From Actinomyces oricola (GTDB lineage Bacteria; Actinomycetota; Actinomycetes; Actinomycetales; Actinomycetaceae), in contig NZ_RYFV01000001.1 of NCBI RefSeq assembly GCF_004104015.1, forward strand, positions 62,001 through 126,000: 64,000 nt of DNA, written 5' to 3'. The notes beneath the pieces are model-generated. The model saw only the letters and a list, made by a program, of their open reading frames with translations. It was not told the origin of the DNA and did not search any database. Below, piece after piece: positions 1 through 8,906 of this stretch (position 1 is the first letter of the stretch; the number at the start of each line of letters is the position of its first letter). Both the position numbers and the translations under genes were made by a program.

Positions 1-516
1 GGGGCGCGCTTCCTCATCGCCGGACGCGGGGAAGCCGGAGAGCACCGCACCAGGCTCGCCCAGTTCGGCGACTCCGTGGTCTTCCTGGGCGGGGTCAGTG
101 ACGCGGACAAGGCGGCCATGCTGGCCTCATCCACCTGCTACGTGGCCCCACAGACCGGCGGGGAGTCTTTCGGGATTGTCCTGGTGGAGGCCATGGCCGC
201 AGGCACCCGGGTCATCGCCTCGGACCTGACCGCCTTCTCCGACGTCCTGGAGGCCGGCCGCCTAGGGGCCCTGTTCCGCAACGGCGACGAAGCAGATCTG
301 GCGCGTGTCATTATTGAGACGCTTACCGATACCGCCGCCGCCCAGGAGCGCCGGGCGGCGGCGAGCGCCGCCGTGGGCCGCTACGACTGGACCAGGGTCA
401 CCGACGCCGTCCTGGACGTCTACGACATGGCCCTGTCCACCGCCCACACCCGCGTCACCACGGCGCCCGAAACCCAGACCATGGTGGGGCGCCTGCGCGA
501 GGTCATGGAGGATTGA
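1..516 (+). CDS. pimA: Glycosyltransferase family 4 protein, PimA-like (C-terminal part)
   Basis: The reading frame is open from base 1, so the N-terminal half lies outside the window; 171 residues remain. It carries the second GT-B domain with the E-x7-E signature (ESFGIVLVE, preceded by TGG), which binds the nucleotide-sugar, here probably GDP-mannose. Family knowledge: PimA transfers the first mannose to phosphatidylinositol at the inner membrane leaflet, starting PIM and lipomannan synthesis. The TGGESFGIVLVEAMAAGT stretch is typical of PimA, and the downstream order (membrane protein, pdxS, pdxT, yebC, ruvCAB) matches the pimA region of other Actinobacteria. The next gene starts 3 nt after the stop. 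Another GT4 mannosyltransferase cannot be excluded from the C-terminus alone. Confidence 0.8.
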   Translation, partial: GARFLIAGRGEAGEHRTRLAQFGDSVVFLGGVSDADKAAMLASSTCYVAPQTGGESFGIVLVEAMAAGTRVIASDLTAFSDVLEAGRLGALFRNGDEADLARVIIETLTDTAAAQERRAAASAAVGRYDWTRVTDAVLDVYDMALSTAHTRVTTAPETQTMVGRLREVMED

Positions 517-519
517 GTC

Positions 520-1176
520 ATGCCCGCCCACCTGCTCCTGTCCTCGGTCGAGCACAACCTGACGAGCATCCTGCTGTGGATTCTCATTGCCGTCGTCGGC
601 CTGTCCCTGGCCGCCATGGCCCTGTACACCCGGGCGGTCAGAGTGGACCGCCTGCACCGCCAGGTGCTCGGTTCCCGCGCGACCCTGGAGGCCCAGCTCG
701 TCCATCGGGCCCAGGCCGCCGCCGAGCTGTCCGCCTGCACCGGCCTGGACCCGGCCCTGGCGGACCGGCTGGCAACGGCGGCCCACGAAGCACTGGATCA
801 TGAGGGCCCATTGGTCGACGACGGATTGGACCCCGATGCCCGCTCCGATGCGCCGGCGCCGGCACGCAGCCGCGCCCTGGTGGAGTCCGGCCTGTCCCGC
901 GCCATCCGCACCGTGGTGCACACCGGCGCCCGTGAAGCCCTCAGCCGGGAACCCGACGGGGCCCAGGCCCTGGCCCGCCTGGACCGGGCCTGCTACCGGC
1001 TGACCCTGGCCCGCCGCTTCCACAACACCCACGTGGCCCAAGCACGCCGGTTGCGCTCCAATGCGGTGGTGCGTCTTTTCCACCTGGCCGGGCACGCGCC
1101 CATGCCCCGAACCTTCGACATTGACGACGACGCCGCCTCCGCACCGGCCCCCGCCAGCCCAGGGGCCGGCTCATGA
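520..1176 (+). CDS. LemA-like membrane-anchored protein
   Basis: A 218-residue protein with one N-terminal membrane segment (about residues 15-36), then a long helical, Ala/Arg-rich cytoplasmic part. Near the C-terminus the pattern LARRFHNTHVAQARRL followed by AVVRLFHLAGHAPMP resembles the LemA signature (FN.xxxYN, then a hydrophobic patch), although the usual Tyr/Asn positions are partly replaced. A low-complexity Asp/Ala/Pro tail follows. LemA-family proteins have no agreed biochemical function. It sits 3 nt after the PimA-like gene and overlaps the PrsW gene by 4 nt (ATGA), so the three are probably translated together. Assignment rests on architecture, so LemA-like is a tentative label. 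Confidence 0.6.
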   Translation: MPAHLLLSSVEHNLTSILLWILIAVVGLSLAAMALYTRAVRVDRLHRQVLGSRATLEAQLVHRAQAAAELSACTGLDPALADRLATAAHEALDHEGPLVDDGLDPDARSDAPAPARSRALVESGLSRAIRTVVHTGAREALSREPDGAQALARLDRACYRLTLARRFHNTHVAQARRLRSNAVVRLFHLAGHAPMPRTFDIDDDAASAPAPASPGAGS

Positions 1177-2462
1177 GCGCAGGCCTGCACAATGGGGACC
1201 CCTGGGCCCCGCGCCCGGACTACCAGCGCACCAGCTGGCAGACTCACAACCCCCAGGGCGTCCCGGCGCCCAGCGACCCGGGGGCCGCCGGTCCGTTGGG
1301 TCCGGCGGGCAACCCGGCCGGGCCCCGGCGCGCAGTGGCCGCGAACGGCTCGGTGCCCGACTGGGCCCGCACCCACGCCCAGCGGCGGCGCCGGCGCGGG
1401 GACATTGCCCGCTTCGTCTTGGCCACACTGGGGGGCCTTGGCCTCATAGCGGTCATGGCCGCCGTCTATATCACCACCGACGGCTCCACCCCCCAGATAC
1501 TGGTCGCCGCCGTCCTGGCCTTCCTGCCGCTGGGCCTGGTCCTGGTGGCCGTGCGCTGGATCGACCGCTGGGAGCCCGAGCCAATATCCGTCCAAGTCGC
1601 GGCCTTCCTCTGGGGGGCGGGAGTGGCCACCGTGGTGTCCATGATCGTTAACACCACCGCCTCACAGGTGGCGTTCGAGGCCACCGGCTCGGAGAACGAC
1701 GCCGCCCTTTTCTCCGCGGTGGTCTCCGCCCCCATTATCGAGGAGACGACCAAGGGCCTGGGCGTCCTCATTATCTTCCTCATCTGGCGCCGCTCCTTCA
1801 ATGGTGCGGTCGACGGCATTGTCTACGCCTCGGTCGTGGCCGCCGGTTTCGCCTTCGCCGAGAACATTCTGTACTTCGTGCAGTACGCCGACTCCCTGGC
1901 CGAGACCTTCTTCCTGCGGGGGATCGCCTCACCATTCGCCCACGTCACCTTCACCGCCAGCACGGGCCTGGCCATTGGGAGTTCGGCCCGACGCCGCTCA
2001 CCCCTGGCCTGGCTGTGGCTCGCGCCACTGGGGCTGACCGGCGCGATCATTCTGCACGCCTTCTGGAATGGGGTCGTCGCCGCCATGCCGGAGTTCTACT
2101 TCGTGGTGGAAGTGCCCTTCTTCCTGGCATGCGTGGGCCTGGTGCTCTGGCTGCGGTGGAGCGAGCGCATGACCATGCGCACCCGCTTGAGCGAGTACGC
2201 CCGCGCCGGTTGGTTCGACCCCGCCGAGGTCACCATGCTCACCACGAACTCGGGGCGTGCGGCGGCTCGGCGCTGGGCCTGGTTGCGCGGCCCCAGGGCC
2301 GCGCAGGCCATGCACGAGTTTCAGCGCGCCGCCGCCGCATTGGCCCAGTTGCGCCAGCAGGCCGTCGACGGTCACGCCGACGCCGACTACGGGACCACCC
2401 AGGCGCAACTGCTGCGCACCGTGGCGGACTGCCGCGCCACCTTCCTGGGCACCCGGCGTTGA
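1173..2462 (+). CDS. PrsW family intramembrane metalloprotease
   Basis: A 429-residue polytopic membrane protein. Conserved PrsW motifs are visible in order: EETTKG (the EExxK pair), FAFAENILYF (FxxxEN), HVTFTASTG and HAFWNG, which supply the Glu and His residues of the membrane-embedded metal site. The first 70 residues are Pro/Gly-rich and probably disordered. After the last membrane helix there is an approximately 100-residue soluble tail. Family knowledge: PrsW cleaves the anti-sigma factor RsiW in Bacillus; substrates in Actinobacteria are mostly unknown and none is encoded nearby. The start overlaps the LemA-like stop as ATGA. Confidence 0.88.
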   Translation: MSAGLHNGDPWAPRPDYQRTSWQTHNPQGVPAPSDPGAAGPLGPAGNPAGPRRAVAANGSVPDWARTHAQRRRRRGDIARFVLATLGGLGLIAVMAAVYITTDGSTPQILVAAVLAFLPLGLVLVAVRWIDRWEPEPISVQVAAFLWGAGVATVVSMIVNTTASQVAFEATGSENDAALFSAVVSAPIIEETTKGLGVLIIFLIWRRSFNGAVDGIVYASVVAAGFAFAENILYFVQYADSLAETFFLRGIASPFAHVTFTASTGLAIGSSARRRSPLAWLWLAPLGLTGAIILHAFWNGVVAAMPEFYFVVEVPFFLACVGLVLWLRWSERMTMRTRLSEYARAGWFDPAEVTMLTTNSGRAAARRWAWLRGPRAAQAMHEFQRAAAALAQLRQQAVDGHADADYGTTQAQLLRTVADCRATFLGTRR

Positions 2463-2583
2463 GCGCCGGTGGCGGTGAGACCGGCGACCGCGCCCAACAG
2501 CCCCGGTAGTAGCATGACCTGGGCCCCCGCCCATTACGCACCGCGGCAGGTGCCCGCGCCTGTCGCCCGGACCAAGGACAGCA

Positions 2584-3492
2584 GTGAGCACCACCGGCAC
2601 CCACCCCCAGCCCAGCACCGGCACCACCACCGTCAAGCGCGGCATGGCCGACATGCTCAAAGGCGGCGTCATTATGGATGTCGTCACCCCCGAGCAGGCC
2701 AGGATCGCCCAGGACGCCGGGGCGGTGGCCGTCATGGCCCTGGAGCGGGTCCCCGCCGACATTCGCGCTCAGGGCGGTGTGGCCCGCATGAGCGACCCCG
2801 ACCTCATTACCGGCATCATCGAGGCGGTCTCCATCCCGGTCATGGCCAAGGCCCGCATTGGCCACTTCGTCGAGGCCCAGGTCCTCCAGGCCCTGGGCGT
2901 GGACTACATTGACGAGTCCGAGGTCCTCACCCCCGCGGACTACGCCCACCACATTGACAAGCGGGCCTTCACCGTCCCCTTCGTCTGCGGCGCCACCAAT
3001 CTGGGTGAGGCCCTGCGGCGCATTACCGAGGGCGCCGCCATGATCCGCTCCAAGGGCGAGGCCGGCACCGGCGATGTCTCCAATGCGGTGACCCACATGC
3101 GCACCATTCGCGACGAGATCCGCCGCCTGACCTCCCTGCCCGCCGACGAGCTGTACGTGGCCGCCAAGGAGCTGGGCGCCCCCTATGAGCTGGTGGCCGA
3201 GGTGGCCCGCACCGGAGCCCTGCCGGTGGTCCTGTTCACCGCAGGCGGCATTGCCACCCCCGCCGACGCCGCCATGATGATGCAGATGGGCGCCGAGGGC
3301 GTGTTCGTGGGTTCGGGCATCTTCAAGTCCGGCGACCCCGCCGCCCGCGCCGCCGCGATTGTGCGCGCCACCGCCCAGTTCGACGATCCCGCCGTCATTG
3401 CCGAGGTCTCCCGCGGCCTGGGCGAGGCCATGGTGGGCATGAACGTTGAGGAGATACCCGCTCCACACCGCCTGGCCGAGCGCGGCTGGTGA
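2584..3492 (+). CDS. pdxS: Pyridoxal 5'-phosphate synthase lyase subunit PdxS
   Basis: A 302-residue TIM-barrel enzyme that makes PLP from ribose 5-phosphate, glyceraldehyde 3-phosphate and ammonia delivered by PdxT. The two catalytic lysines are K89 (VMAKARIGH) and K157 ([11 protein letters not shown]); the phosphate-binding [12 protein letters not shown] and VGSGIFKS loops are present, so the enzyme looks complete. GTG start at 2584. A possible -10 (TAGCAT, 2510-2515) lies about 70 nt upstream without a good -35. The stop overlaps the NUDIX gene (GTGA), and pdxT follows 15 nt after that gene, giving a pdxS-NUDIX-pdxT unit. Confidence 0.97.
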   Translation: MSTTGTHPQPSTGTTTVKRGMADMLKGGVIMDVVTPEQARIAQDAGAVAVMALERVPADIRAQGGVARMSDPDLITGIIEAVSIPVMAKARIGHFVEAQVLQALGVDYIDESEVLTPADYAHHIDKRAFTVPFVCGATNLGEALRRITEGAAMIRSKGEAGTGDVSNAVTHMRTIRDEIRRLTSLPADELYVAAKELGAPYELVAEVARTGALPVVLFTAGGIATPADAAMMMQMGAEGVFVGSGIFKSGDPAARAAAIVRATAQFDDPAVIAEVSRGLGEAMVGMNVEEIPAPHRLAERGW

Positions 3493-4181
3493 GGCTCACA
3501 CCAGACGGCCGCCACCCGGTGCTGGTTCCGGAGGATTGGGACCGGCACGTGGACCCCCGCGAGTGGACGCTTGGACCCGACGGCCTGCCCTTCCGGCGGG
3601 CCGCCCGCGTCCTGGCGCTCACCGTCGACGGGATGGCCCTCCTTCTGACCGGCCACGATGTGGCCGACCCTTCTCACTGCTGGATCTTCACCCCTGGCGG
3701 CGGCATCCGGCCGGGGGAGACGGACCGTCAGGCCGCGGCTCGCGAGCTCGCCGAGGAGTCCGGCATTGAGGTGGATCCTGTGGCCCTGGAGGGGCCGGTG
3801 GCCCAGCGCGACGCCGTCTTCCGCTTCGCCACCGTGGCCTGCCGCCAAGACGAATCCTTCTTCCTCCTGCGCCTGCCCGGCCCCCTGACCCTGGAGCGGG
3901 CCGGCTGGACCGAGCTGGAGCGCGACGCCGTCGACTCCATATCGTGGTGGACGCCGGCGGAGCTCGACGCCGCCTGGAGTGCCGGCCGGGAGATCTATCC
4001 CAGCGCCATGCCCAGGCTCGTGCACATTCTGCGCGCGGGCTGGGACGGCACGCCCCTGGACCTCACCGAGCCGGCGGATGCCGCACTGCTCACCCAGATC
4101 GGCGGTGCCTCCCCGAGCGCCCCGGGCGCGGTACCGCTGGACGAGCCCGGGGCCGCGCCGTCGGCCCGGAAGACGCACTGA
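3489..4181 (+). CDS. NUDIX hydrolase
   Basis: A 230-residue protein with a complete Nudix box (G-x5-E-x7-REL-xEESGI, from GGIRPGE through RELAEESGI), which coordinates Mg2+ for pyrophosphohydrolysis of nucleoside-diphosphate-linked substrates. The substrate cannot be told from sequence. The approximately 40-residue C-terminus is Pro/Ala-rich. The GTG start overlaps the pdxS stop by 4 nt and pdxT begins 15 nt downstream, so it is cotranscribed with PLP synthase. In mycobacteria a tesB-type gene sits in this position instead, so the gene is probably a lineage-specific insertion. A role linked to PLP (for example clearing a damaged or phosphorylated intermediate) is only inference. Confidence 0.9.
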   Translation: MRLTPDGRHPVLVPEDWDRHVDPREWTLGPDGLPFRRAARVLALTVDGMALLLTGHDVADPSHCWIFTPGGGIRPGETDRQAAARELAEESGIEVDPVALEGPVAQRDAVFRFATVACRQDESFFLLRLPGPLTLERAGWTELERDAVDSISWWTPAELDAAWSAGREIYPSAMPRLVHILRAGWDGTPLDLTEPADAALLTQIGGASPSAPGAVPLDEPGAAPSARKTH

Positions 4182-4196
4182 CCCGAGAGGACCCCC

Positions 4197-4937
4197 GTGG
4201 ACCGCGCCCCCTCCCACACCATCCCGCCCGTCCACATCATGGACGCGCTCAGCCCTCGCGCGCTCTTCCCCGCCCCCGCCCCCGCCGACTCCCGGCCAAC
4301 CATTGGCGTCCTCGCACTCCAGGGGGATGTACGCGAGCACTCCCTGGCCCTCCGGGCCGCGGGCGCCAGGCCCGTGGCGGTGCGTCGGGCCGCCGACCTC
4401 GGCGAGCGGCCGGGGGACAGGCTCGATGGGATTGTCCTGCCCGGCGGGGAGTCCACCACCATGAGCACGCTGCTGACCGGCTTCGGCATGCTGGAGCCCC
4501 TGCGCGCCCTCCTGGACGCGGGGCTGCCCGCCTACGGCTCCTGCGCCGGAATGATTCTGCTCGCGGACCGAGCCCTCGACCTAGAAGAGGGCCAGCAAAC
4601 CATTGGCGGCATGGATGTGACCGTGCGCCGCAACGCCTTCGGCCGCCAGGTGGATTCCTACGAGGAGGACCTGGTGGCGCCCGGTCTGGGCATTGGCCCG
4701 CAGCGCCCTTTCCACGCCGTCTTCATCCGCGCCCCCTGGGTGGAGTCCGTGGGCCCGGGCGTGGAGGCCCTTGCCACCACGCGGGCGGGTCGCGCCGGGC
4801 AGGGCCCCGGTGGGCCAGGCGGTAGGATCGTCGCGGTTCGTCAAGGATTCCTGCTCGCCACCTCCTTCCATCCCGAGGTGGGCGGCGACCACCGGCTCCA
4901 TGAGGCCTTCGTCGCCACGGTCAGGCAGCGGGGCTAA
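4197..4937 (+). CDS. pdxT: Pyridoxal 5'-phosphate synthase glutaminase subunit PdxT
   Basis: A 246-residue class I glutamine amidotransferase partner of PdxS; it hydrolyses glutamine and channels ammonia to the PdxS barrel. The nucleophile Cys is in GSCAGMIL and the His/Glu of the triad in [16 protein letters not shown]; the oxyanion stretch PGGESTT is intact. The chosen GTG start has a good upstream GAGAGGA and gives an N-terminal extension of about 34 residues before the usual start motif (IGVLALQG). An in-frame ATG at 4239 would trim 14 of those. A Gly-rich insert (about residues 200-212) lies before the final strand. Confidence 0.96.
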   Translation: MDRAPSHTIPPVHIMDALSPRALFPAPAPADSRPTIGVLALQGDVREHSLALRAAGARPVAVRRAADLGERPGDRLDGIVLPGGESTTMSTLLTGFGMLEPLRALLDAGLPAYGSCAGMILLADRALDLEEGQQTIGGMDVTVRRNAFGRQVDSYEEDLVAPGLGIGPQRPFHAVFIRAPWVESVGPGVEALATTRAGRAGQGPGGPGGRIVAVRQGFLLATSFHPEVGGDHRLHEAFVATVRQRG

Positions 4938-5015
4938 CCCGGGCGCCCAGGCGCGACACGGCCGTCCTGGTCGCGTCAGCAGGTTCCCAAGAAAGTCAAC
5001 TCCCAAGGAGCACAC

Positions 5016-5780
5016 ATGTCGGGTCACTCCAAGTGGGCCACCACCAAGCACAAGAAGGCCGCCATTGACGCCAAGCGCGGCAAGCTCTTCGCCCGCCTCA
5101 TTAAGAACATTGAGGTGGCCGCCCGCACCGGCGGCGGCGACCCGGCGGGCAACCCGACCCTCTTCGACGCCATCCAGAAGGCTAAGAAGAACTCCGTGCC
5201 GGCCGACAACATCACCCGCGCCGTCAAGCGCGGCAGCGGCGAGGAGGCCGGGGGCGCGGACTGGCAGACCATTATGTACGAGGGCTACGGCCCCGGGGGA
5301 GTGGCCTTCCTGGTCGAATGCCTCACCGACAACCGCAACCGCGCCGCCTCCGACGTGCGCGTGGCCTTCTCCCGCAACGGCGGCAATCTGGCCGACCCGG
5401 GCTCCGTGGCCTACAACTTCACCCGCAAGGGCGTCGTCGAGGTCGCCAAGGGTGAGGGCGTCGACGAGGACACCATTGTCATGGCCGTGCTCGACGCCGG
5501 CGCCGAGGAGGTTGAGGAGGGGGCGGAGTCCTTCGAGATCTACTCCGATCCCAAGGATGTTGTGGCCGTGCGCACGGCCCTGACCGAGGCCGGCATGGAC
5601 TACGACTCCGCCGAGGTCCAGTTCGTGGCCGGCACCAAGGTGGAGGTTGATGCCGACGGCGCCCGCAAGGTCCTGCGCCTGGTCGATGCCCTGGAGGACT
5701 CCGACGACGTCCAGAACGTCTTCACCTCCGTCGAGATCAGTGCCGAGGTTGCAGCGACCCTTGACGCCGACGACGAGTGA
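5016..5780 (+). CDS. YebC/PmpR family regulator or translation factor
   Basis: A 254-residue protein of usual family length, beginning [23 protein letters not shown], with the three-domain YebC fold and the acidic C-terminal domain. A strong AAGGAG precedes the ATG. YebC proteins have been described both as transcriptional regulators and, more recently, as factors that relieve ribosome stalling; the sequence does not decide between them. Placement between pdxT and ruvC is the standard actinobacterial order. Its 3' end overlaps the likely ruvC start. Confidence 0.95.
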   Translation: MSGHSKWATTKHKKAAIDAKRGKLFARLIKNIEVAARTGGGDPAGNPTLFDAIQKAKKNSVPADNITRAVKRGSGEEAGGADWQTIMYEGYGPGGVAFLVECLTDNRNRAASDVRVAFSRNGGNLADPGSVAYNFTRKGVVEVAKGEGVDEDTIVMAVLDAGAEEVEEGAESFEIYSDPKDVVAVRTALTEAGMDYDSAEVQFVAGTKVEVDADGARKVLRLVDALEDSDDVQNVFTSVEISAEVAATLDADDE

Positions 5781-6438
5781 GCCGCCCCTGAACCGCCCGC
5801 CGCGCGCCCTTATCGCCCAGCAGCGCGTCCTGGGGGTCGACCCGGGGCTGACCCGCTGCGGCCTGGGCTGCGTGGACATTGACCCGCGCCGCCAGGTGCG
5901 CCTGGTCGAGGTGGGGGTGGTGCGCACCCCGCCCCACCTCAGCCCCGAGCTGCGCCTGCTGGCCATCGCCGAAGCCCTGGAGGACTGGATCGCCCGCCTG
6001 GGTCCCGGGGCGGTCTCCATTGAGAGGGTCTTCGCCCAGGACAACCTGCGTTCGGTCATCTCTGTGGCGCAGGTCATGGGCGTGGCCATGGTCGCCGGCG
6101 CCCGCGCCGGCCTGGAGGTCGCCCAGCACACTCCCAGCGAGGCCAAGGCCGCCGTGACCGGTTCAGGCACCGCGGACAAGGCTCAGGTGATGGCAATGGT
6201 GGCCCGCATCCTGGGTCTGGAGGGCCCGCCCCGGCCCGCCGACGCCGCCGACGCCCTGGCTCAGGCCATCTGCCACGGCTGGCGCGGGGGCGGCACCGGA
6301 GTGGATGGCAGTACGGAGATGGTTTCGGCTGCAGGAGCAGTGCGGGCCAGCGCCCGTACCCCCGCCCAACGCCAGTGGGCCGCCGCCCAGGCCGCGGCCC
6401 GCCGCACCGGCGCCGTCGACCCTCGGCGCCGCCGCTGA
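5761..6438 (+). CDS. ruvC: Crossover junction endodeoxyribonuclease RuvC
   Basis: RuvC resolves Holliday junctions by paired nicks. The acidic catalytic residues are visible: D in [10 protein letters not shown] in SIERVF, and the Asp pair in [14 protein letters not shown]. There is no ATG near the conserved N-terminus; I chose TTG 5761, which overlaps yebC by 20 nt, but TTG 5749 and GTG 5740 are possible. After the usual end (AICHG) there is an extra basic/Ala-rich tail of about 48 residues ending in RRRR, absent from standard-length RuvC. A GC-rich hairpin follows at 6444-6465, before the SOS-controlled ruvAB. Confidence 0.92.
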   Translation: MTPTTSEPPLNRPPRALIAQQRVLGVDPGLTRCGLGCVDIDPRRQVRLVEVGVVRTPPHLSPELRLLAIAEALEDWIARLGPGAVSIERVFAQDNLRSVISVAQVMGVAMVAGARAGLEVAQHTPSEAKAAVTGSGTADKAQVMAMVARILGLEGPPRPADAADALAQAICHGWRGGGTGVDGSTEMVSAAGAVRASARTPAQRQWAAAQAAARRTGAVDPRRRR

Positions 6439-6443
6439 GGACC

Positions 6444-6465
6444 GCGCGCCCCGCGCGGGGCGCGC
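6444..6465. terminator. GC-rich hairpin after ruvC
   Basis: A perfect 9-bp stem (GCGCGCCCC pairing with GGGGCGCGC) around a GCGC loop lies just downstream of the ruvC stop. No U-tract follows, as is common in high-GC Actinobacteria. It would separate ruvC transcription from the LexA-controlled ruvAB start. Confidence 0.5.
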
Positions 6466-6483
6466 CACCGCAACTGCTAGGGT

Positions 6484-6499
6484 CTGAACATCTGTTCGA
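6484..6499. promoter_or_regulatory. LexA (SOS) box upstream of ruvAB
   Basis: CTGAAC-ATCT-GTTCGA matches the actinobacterial LexA consensus TCGAAC-N4-GTTCGA at 10 of 12 positions, with a perfect right half. A -10-like TAGGGT (6478-6483) overlaps its left edge, so LexA bound here would block initiation. The ruvA start is about 55 nt downstream. Confidence 0.75.
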
Positions 6500-6553
6500 A
6501 GGCCTCCGGGGCGCACCGCCCCGGGCGCCGCCTCACTGAAGGAGAATCCCCGC

Positions 6554-7192
6554 ATGATCGCCTCCCTGCGCGGGACCGTCCTGACCCTCAGTCTGACCGA
6601 CGCCGTTATTGAGTGCGCGGGCGTGGGCCACCGGGTCCTGGCCACTCCCGCCGCCCTGGGCTCCCTGCGCCCGGGGCAGGAGGCGCTGCTGCACACCGAG
6701 CTCATTGTGCGCGAGGACTCCCTGACCCTCTACGGCTTCACCGACCCCGACGAACGCGACTGCTTCCGCACGCTGCTGGGGGCCAAAGGAGTGGGCGCCA
6801 AGCTCGCCCTGGCCATGCTGTCCGTCCACACCCCTAATGCCCTGCGCCGGGCCATTGAGGCCGGGGACGTGGCGGCCCTGACACGCGTGCCGGGCCTGGG
6901 GCCGAAGGGGGCGCAGCGAGTCATTATCGACATTGGCGACAAGCTCGGGCCGGCCGGTGGCGAGGATCGGCCGCCCGCCTCCCCGGCACGGGCGGCCAAT
7001 GGCGCCGGGGGCGTGGTCGGCGAGGCGGCCCCCAACCCCGACGTGGTCGCCGCCCTGGTCCATCTTGGGTGGAACGAGGCCACCGCTACCCGGGCGGTGG
7101 CCGCCGTGGAGGCCGATCAAGACGAGGAGTTGACCGTGCCCGAACTGCTGCGCGCCGCCCTGCGGCACCTGGGAGGGGGCGGACGTGGCTGA
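6554..7192 (+). CDS. ruvA: Holliday junction DNA helicase subunit RuvA
   Basis: A 212-residue protein that binds four-way junctions as a tetramer and loads RuvB. The N-terminal OB domain starts MIASLRGTV; the HhH elements [16 protein letters not shown] and [16 protein letters not shown] are intact; a variable linker then leads to the C-terminal RuvB-contacting domain ([19 protein letters not shown]). AGGAG precedes the ATG. It overlaps ruvB by 8 nt and lies downstream of a LexA box, so the pair is probably damage-inducible. Confidence 0.97.
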   Translation: MIASLRGTVLTLSLTDAVIECAGVGHRVLATPAALGSLRPGQEALLHTELIVREDSLTLYGFTDPDERDCFRTLLGAKGVGAKLALAMLSVHTPNALRRAIEAGDVAALTRVPGLGPKGAQRVIIDIGDKLGPAGGEDRPPASPARAANGAGGVVGEAAPNPDVVAALVHLGWNEATATRAVAAVEADQDEELTVPELLRAALRHLGGGGRG

Positions 7193-8210
7193 GGACCAGC
7201 GCCTCATGGGCGGTGGCGCCGACGACGTGGAGCGGGCCGCCGAGGCGGCCCTACGGCCCAAGCGCTTGGAGGACTTCACCGGCCAGGAGGTGGTGCGCAG
7301 CCAGCTCTCCGTTGTGCTGCGCGCCGCCCTGGCCCGAGGTGCCACCCCCGATCACGTGCTGCTCTCGGGGCCGCCCGGGCTGGGTAAGACTACCTTGGCA
7401 ATGATCATTGCCAACGAAGTCGATGGCGCCCTGCGGCTGACCTCGGGGCCGGCCATCCAGCACGCCGGGGACCTGGCGGCCATCCTGTCCTCCCTGGAGG
7501 AGGGCGATGTGCTCTTCATTGACGAGATCCACCGCCTGGCCCGGACCGCCGAGGAGATGCTCTACCTGGCCATGGAGGACTACCGGGTCGATATTGTCGT
7601 CGGCAAGGGCCCGGGCGCCACCTCCATCCCCCTGTCCCTGCCCCCCTTCACGGTGGTGGGGGCCACCACCCGCGCGGGGCTGTTGCCCGCCCCACTGCGC
7701 GACCGCTTCGGGTTCACCGGCCACCTGGACTACTACAGGCCCGGTGAACTGGCCCGGATCCTCAACCGGTCGGCGCGCCTGCTGGGTGTGAGCCTGGAGG
7801 CGGCGGCCGCCGCCGAACTGGCAGGCCGCTCACGGGGTACTCCGCGCATTGCCAACCGGCTTCTGCGCCGGGTCCAGGACTGGGCTGAGGTCCACGGCAC
7901 GCCCGGGCGCCTCGACCTGGCCGCCGCCCGCGGGGCCCTGGAGATCTTCGAGGTTGACGCCCTGGGCCTGGACCGCTTGGATCGGCAGGTGCTCGAGGCC
8001 CTGTGCACCCGTTTCGCCGGGGGCCCGGTGGGCCTGACCACGCTGGCCGTCAGCGTGGGGGAGGAGCCCGAGACGGTTGAGACCGTCGCCGAGCCCTACC
8101 TGGTGCGCGAGGGCCTGGTGGTGCGCACCCCCCGGGGGCGGGCCGCCACCCCCACCGCCTACACCCACCTGGGGCTGACGCCCCCCAACGACGCCGCCCT
8201 TTTCTTCTGA
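7185..8210 (+). CDS. ruvB: Holliday junction branch migration ATPase RuvB
   Basis: A 341-residue AAA+ motor. Walker A is [11 protein letters not shown], Walker B/DEIH is FIDEIHRL, sensor 1 is GATTRAG, the arginine-finger region is PLRDRFG, and a C-terminal winged helix ends before residue 335. GTG start overlapping the ruvA end by 8 nt indicates translational coupling. A pyrimidine-rich 10-bp repeat runs across and beyond the stop codon. Confidence 0.97.
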   Translation: MAEDQRLMGGGADDVERAAEAALRPKRLEDFTGQEVVRSQLSVVLRAALARGATPDHVLLSGPPGLGKTTLAMIIANEVDGALRLTSGPAIQHAGDLAAILSSLEEGDVLFIDEIHRLARTAEEMLYLAMEDYRVDIVVGKGPGATSIPLSLPPFTVVGATTRAGLLPAPLRDRFGFTGHLDYYRPGELARILNRSARLLGVSLEAAAAAELAGRSRGTPRIANRLLRRVQDWAEVHGTPGRLDLAAARGALEIFEVDALGLDRLDRQVLEALCTRFAGGPVGLTTLAVSVGEEPETVETVAEPYLVREGLVVRTPRGRAATPTAYTHLGLTPPNDAALFF

Positions 8211-8250
8211 TTTCTTTCTGATTTCTTCTGAATCCCTCTGAATTCCTCTG
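8201..8250 (+). repeat. Five tandem 10-bp pyrimidine-rich units at the ruvB 3' end
   Basis: Five consecutive 10-mers (TTTCTTCTGA, TTTCTTTCTG, ATTTCTTCTG, AATCCCTCTG, AATTCCTCTG) share the core TTYYTCTG with a strict period of 10 to 11 bp. The first unit contains the ruvB stop codon. Composition is far more AT/pyrimidine-rich than the surroundings. The reverse complement (CAGAGGAATT) resembles the 10-bp units upstream of imuA'. Confidence 0.7.
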
Positions 8251-8410
8251 GGCCCGGCGACGGCCCGCCACAGCCCGGCCGGGCCCTGGCCGGGGCGCAT
8301 CTCACACTCCAGTGACGAGCTTCGCGTCATGCCGACCCCGTGGTGGCCTAGACTCGGCGGGGTTGCCTTCTCGCCGGAGAGGGCGCACGAGAAGAAACGG
8401 AATCGCCTCC

Positions 8411-8830
8411 ATGAACATGCTCTGGATGATCCTCTTCATGCTGATCGCCTTCTGGGCCATGTCCGCCCTGGTCAGGCGGCAGCAGCAGAAGATGCTGGCC
8501 GAGCAGGCCCGCCGCACCGAGGAGGCCCTGGTACCCGGTACCTGGGTGCGCACGTCCGCCGGCTTCTACGGCACCGTGGTCGAGGTCGACGGTGACGTTG
8601 TCACCCTGGCCACCCCCCTGGGGGAGGAGTCCCTGTGGGGCAAGCGCTTCATCGTCGGCGCCGAGGAGCCCCCCTTCGCCTCCACCCATGAGGAGGAGCC
8701 GGACCAGGAGGTCGAGGATGTTGAGGCTGTTGAGGATGTTGAGGATGAGGCCGAAGATGTGAAAGATGTGGGGGCCGAGGACGCCGACGAGCCAGTCGAG
8801 GCCGCCGACGACGAGCAGTCGGGCGCCTGA
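8411..8830 (+). CDS. yajC: Preprotein translocase subunit YajC
   Basis: A 139-residue small subunit of the SecDF-YajC complex at the membrane. One N-terminal membrane helix (MLWMILFMLIAFWAMSAL) is followed by the cytoplasmic RRQQQKM stretch and the conserved PGTWVRTSAGFYGTVVEVDGD fold, then a very acidic Val/Glu/Asp tail of about 40 residues with repeated VED units. ATG 8411 puts the helix directly at the N-terminus; an in-frame GTG at 8312 would add 33 unlikely residues. A -10-like TAGACT lies at 8349-8354. secD follows after 76 nt. Confidence 0.9.
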   Translation: MNMLWMILFMLIAFWAMSALVRRQQQKMLAEQARRTEEALVPGTWVRTSAGFYGTVVEVDGDVVTLATPLGEESLWGKRFIVGAEEPPFASTHEEEPDQEVEDVEAVEDVEDEAEDVKDVGAEDADEPVEAADDEQSGA

Positions 8831-8906
8831 GCCCGCCAACACCCCTAGCATCCCTAGGAGCGCCGGCCGCGCTCACCGCACCACCCACCCTTGAGGAAGA
8901 GACCGC

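Noticed and set aside
4581-6179. Long open frame on the minus strand opposite pdxT, yebC and ruvC
   Set aside because: It mirrors well-identified genes; protein is low-complexity Gly/Ala/His-rich, typical of high-GC shadow frames.
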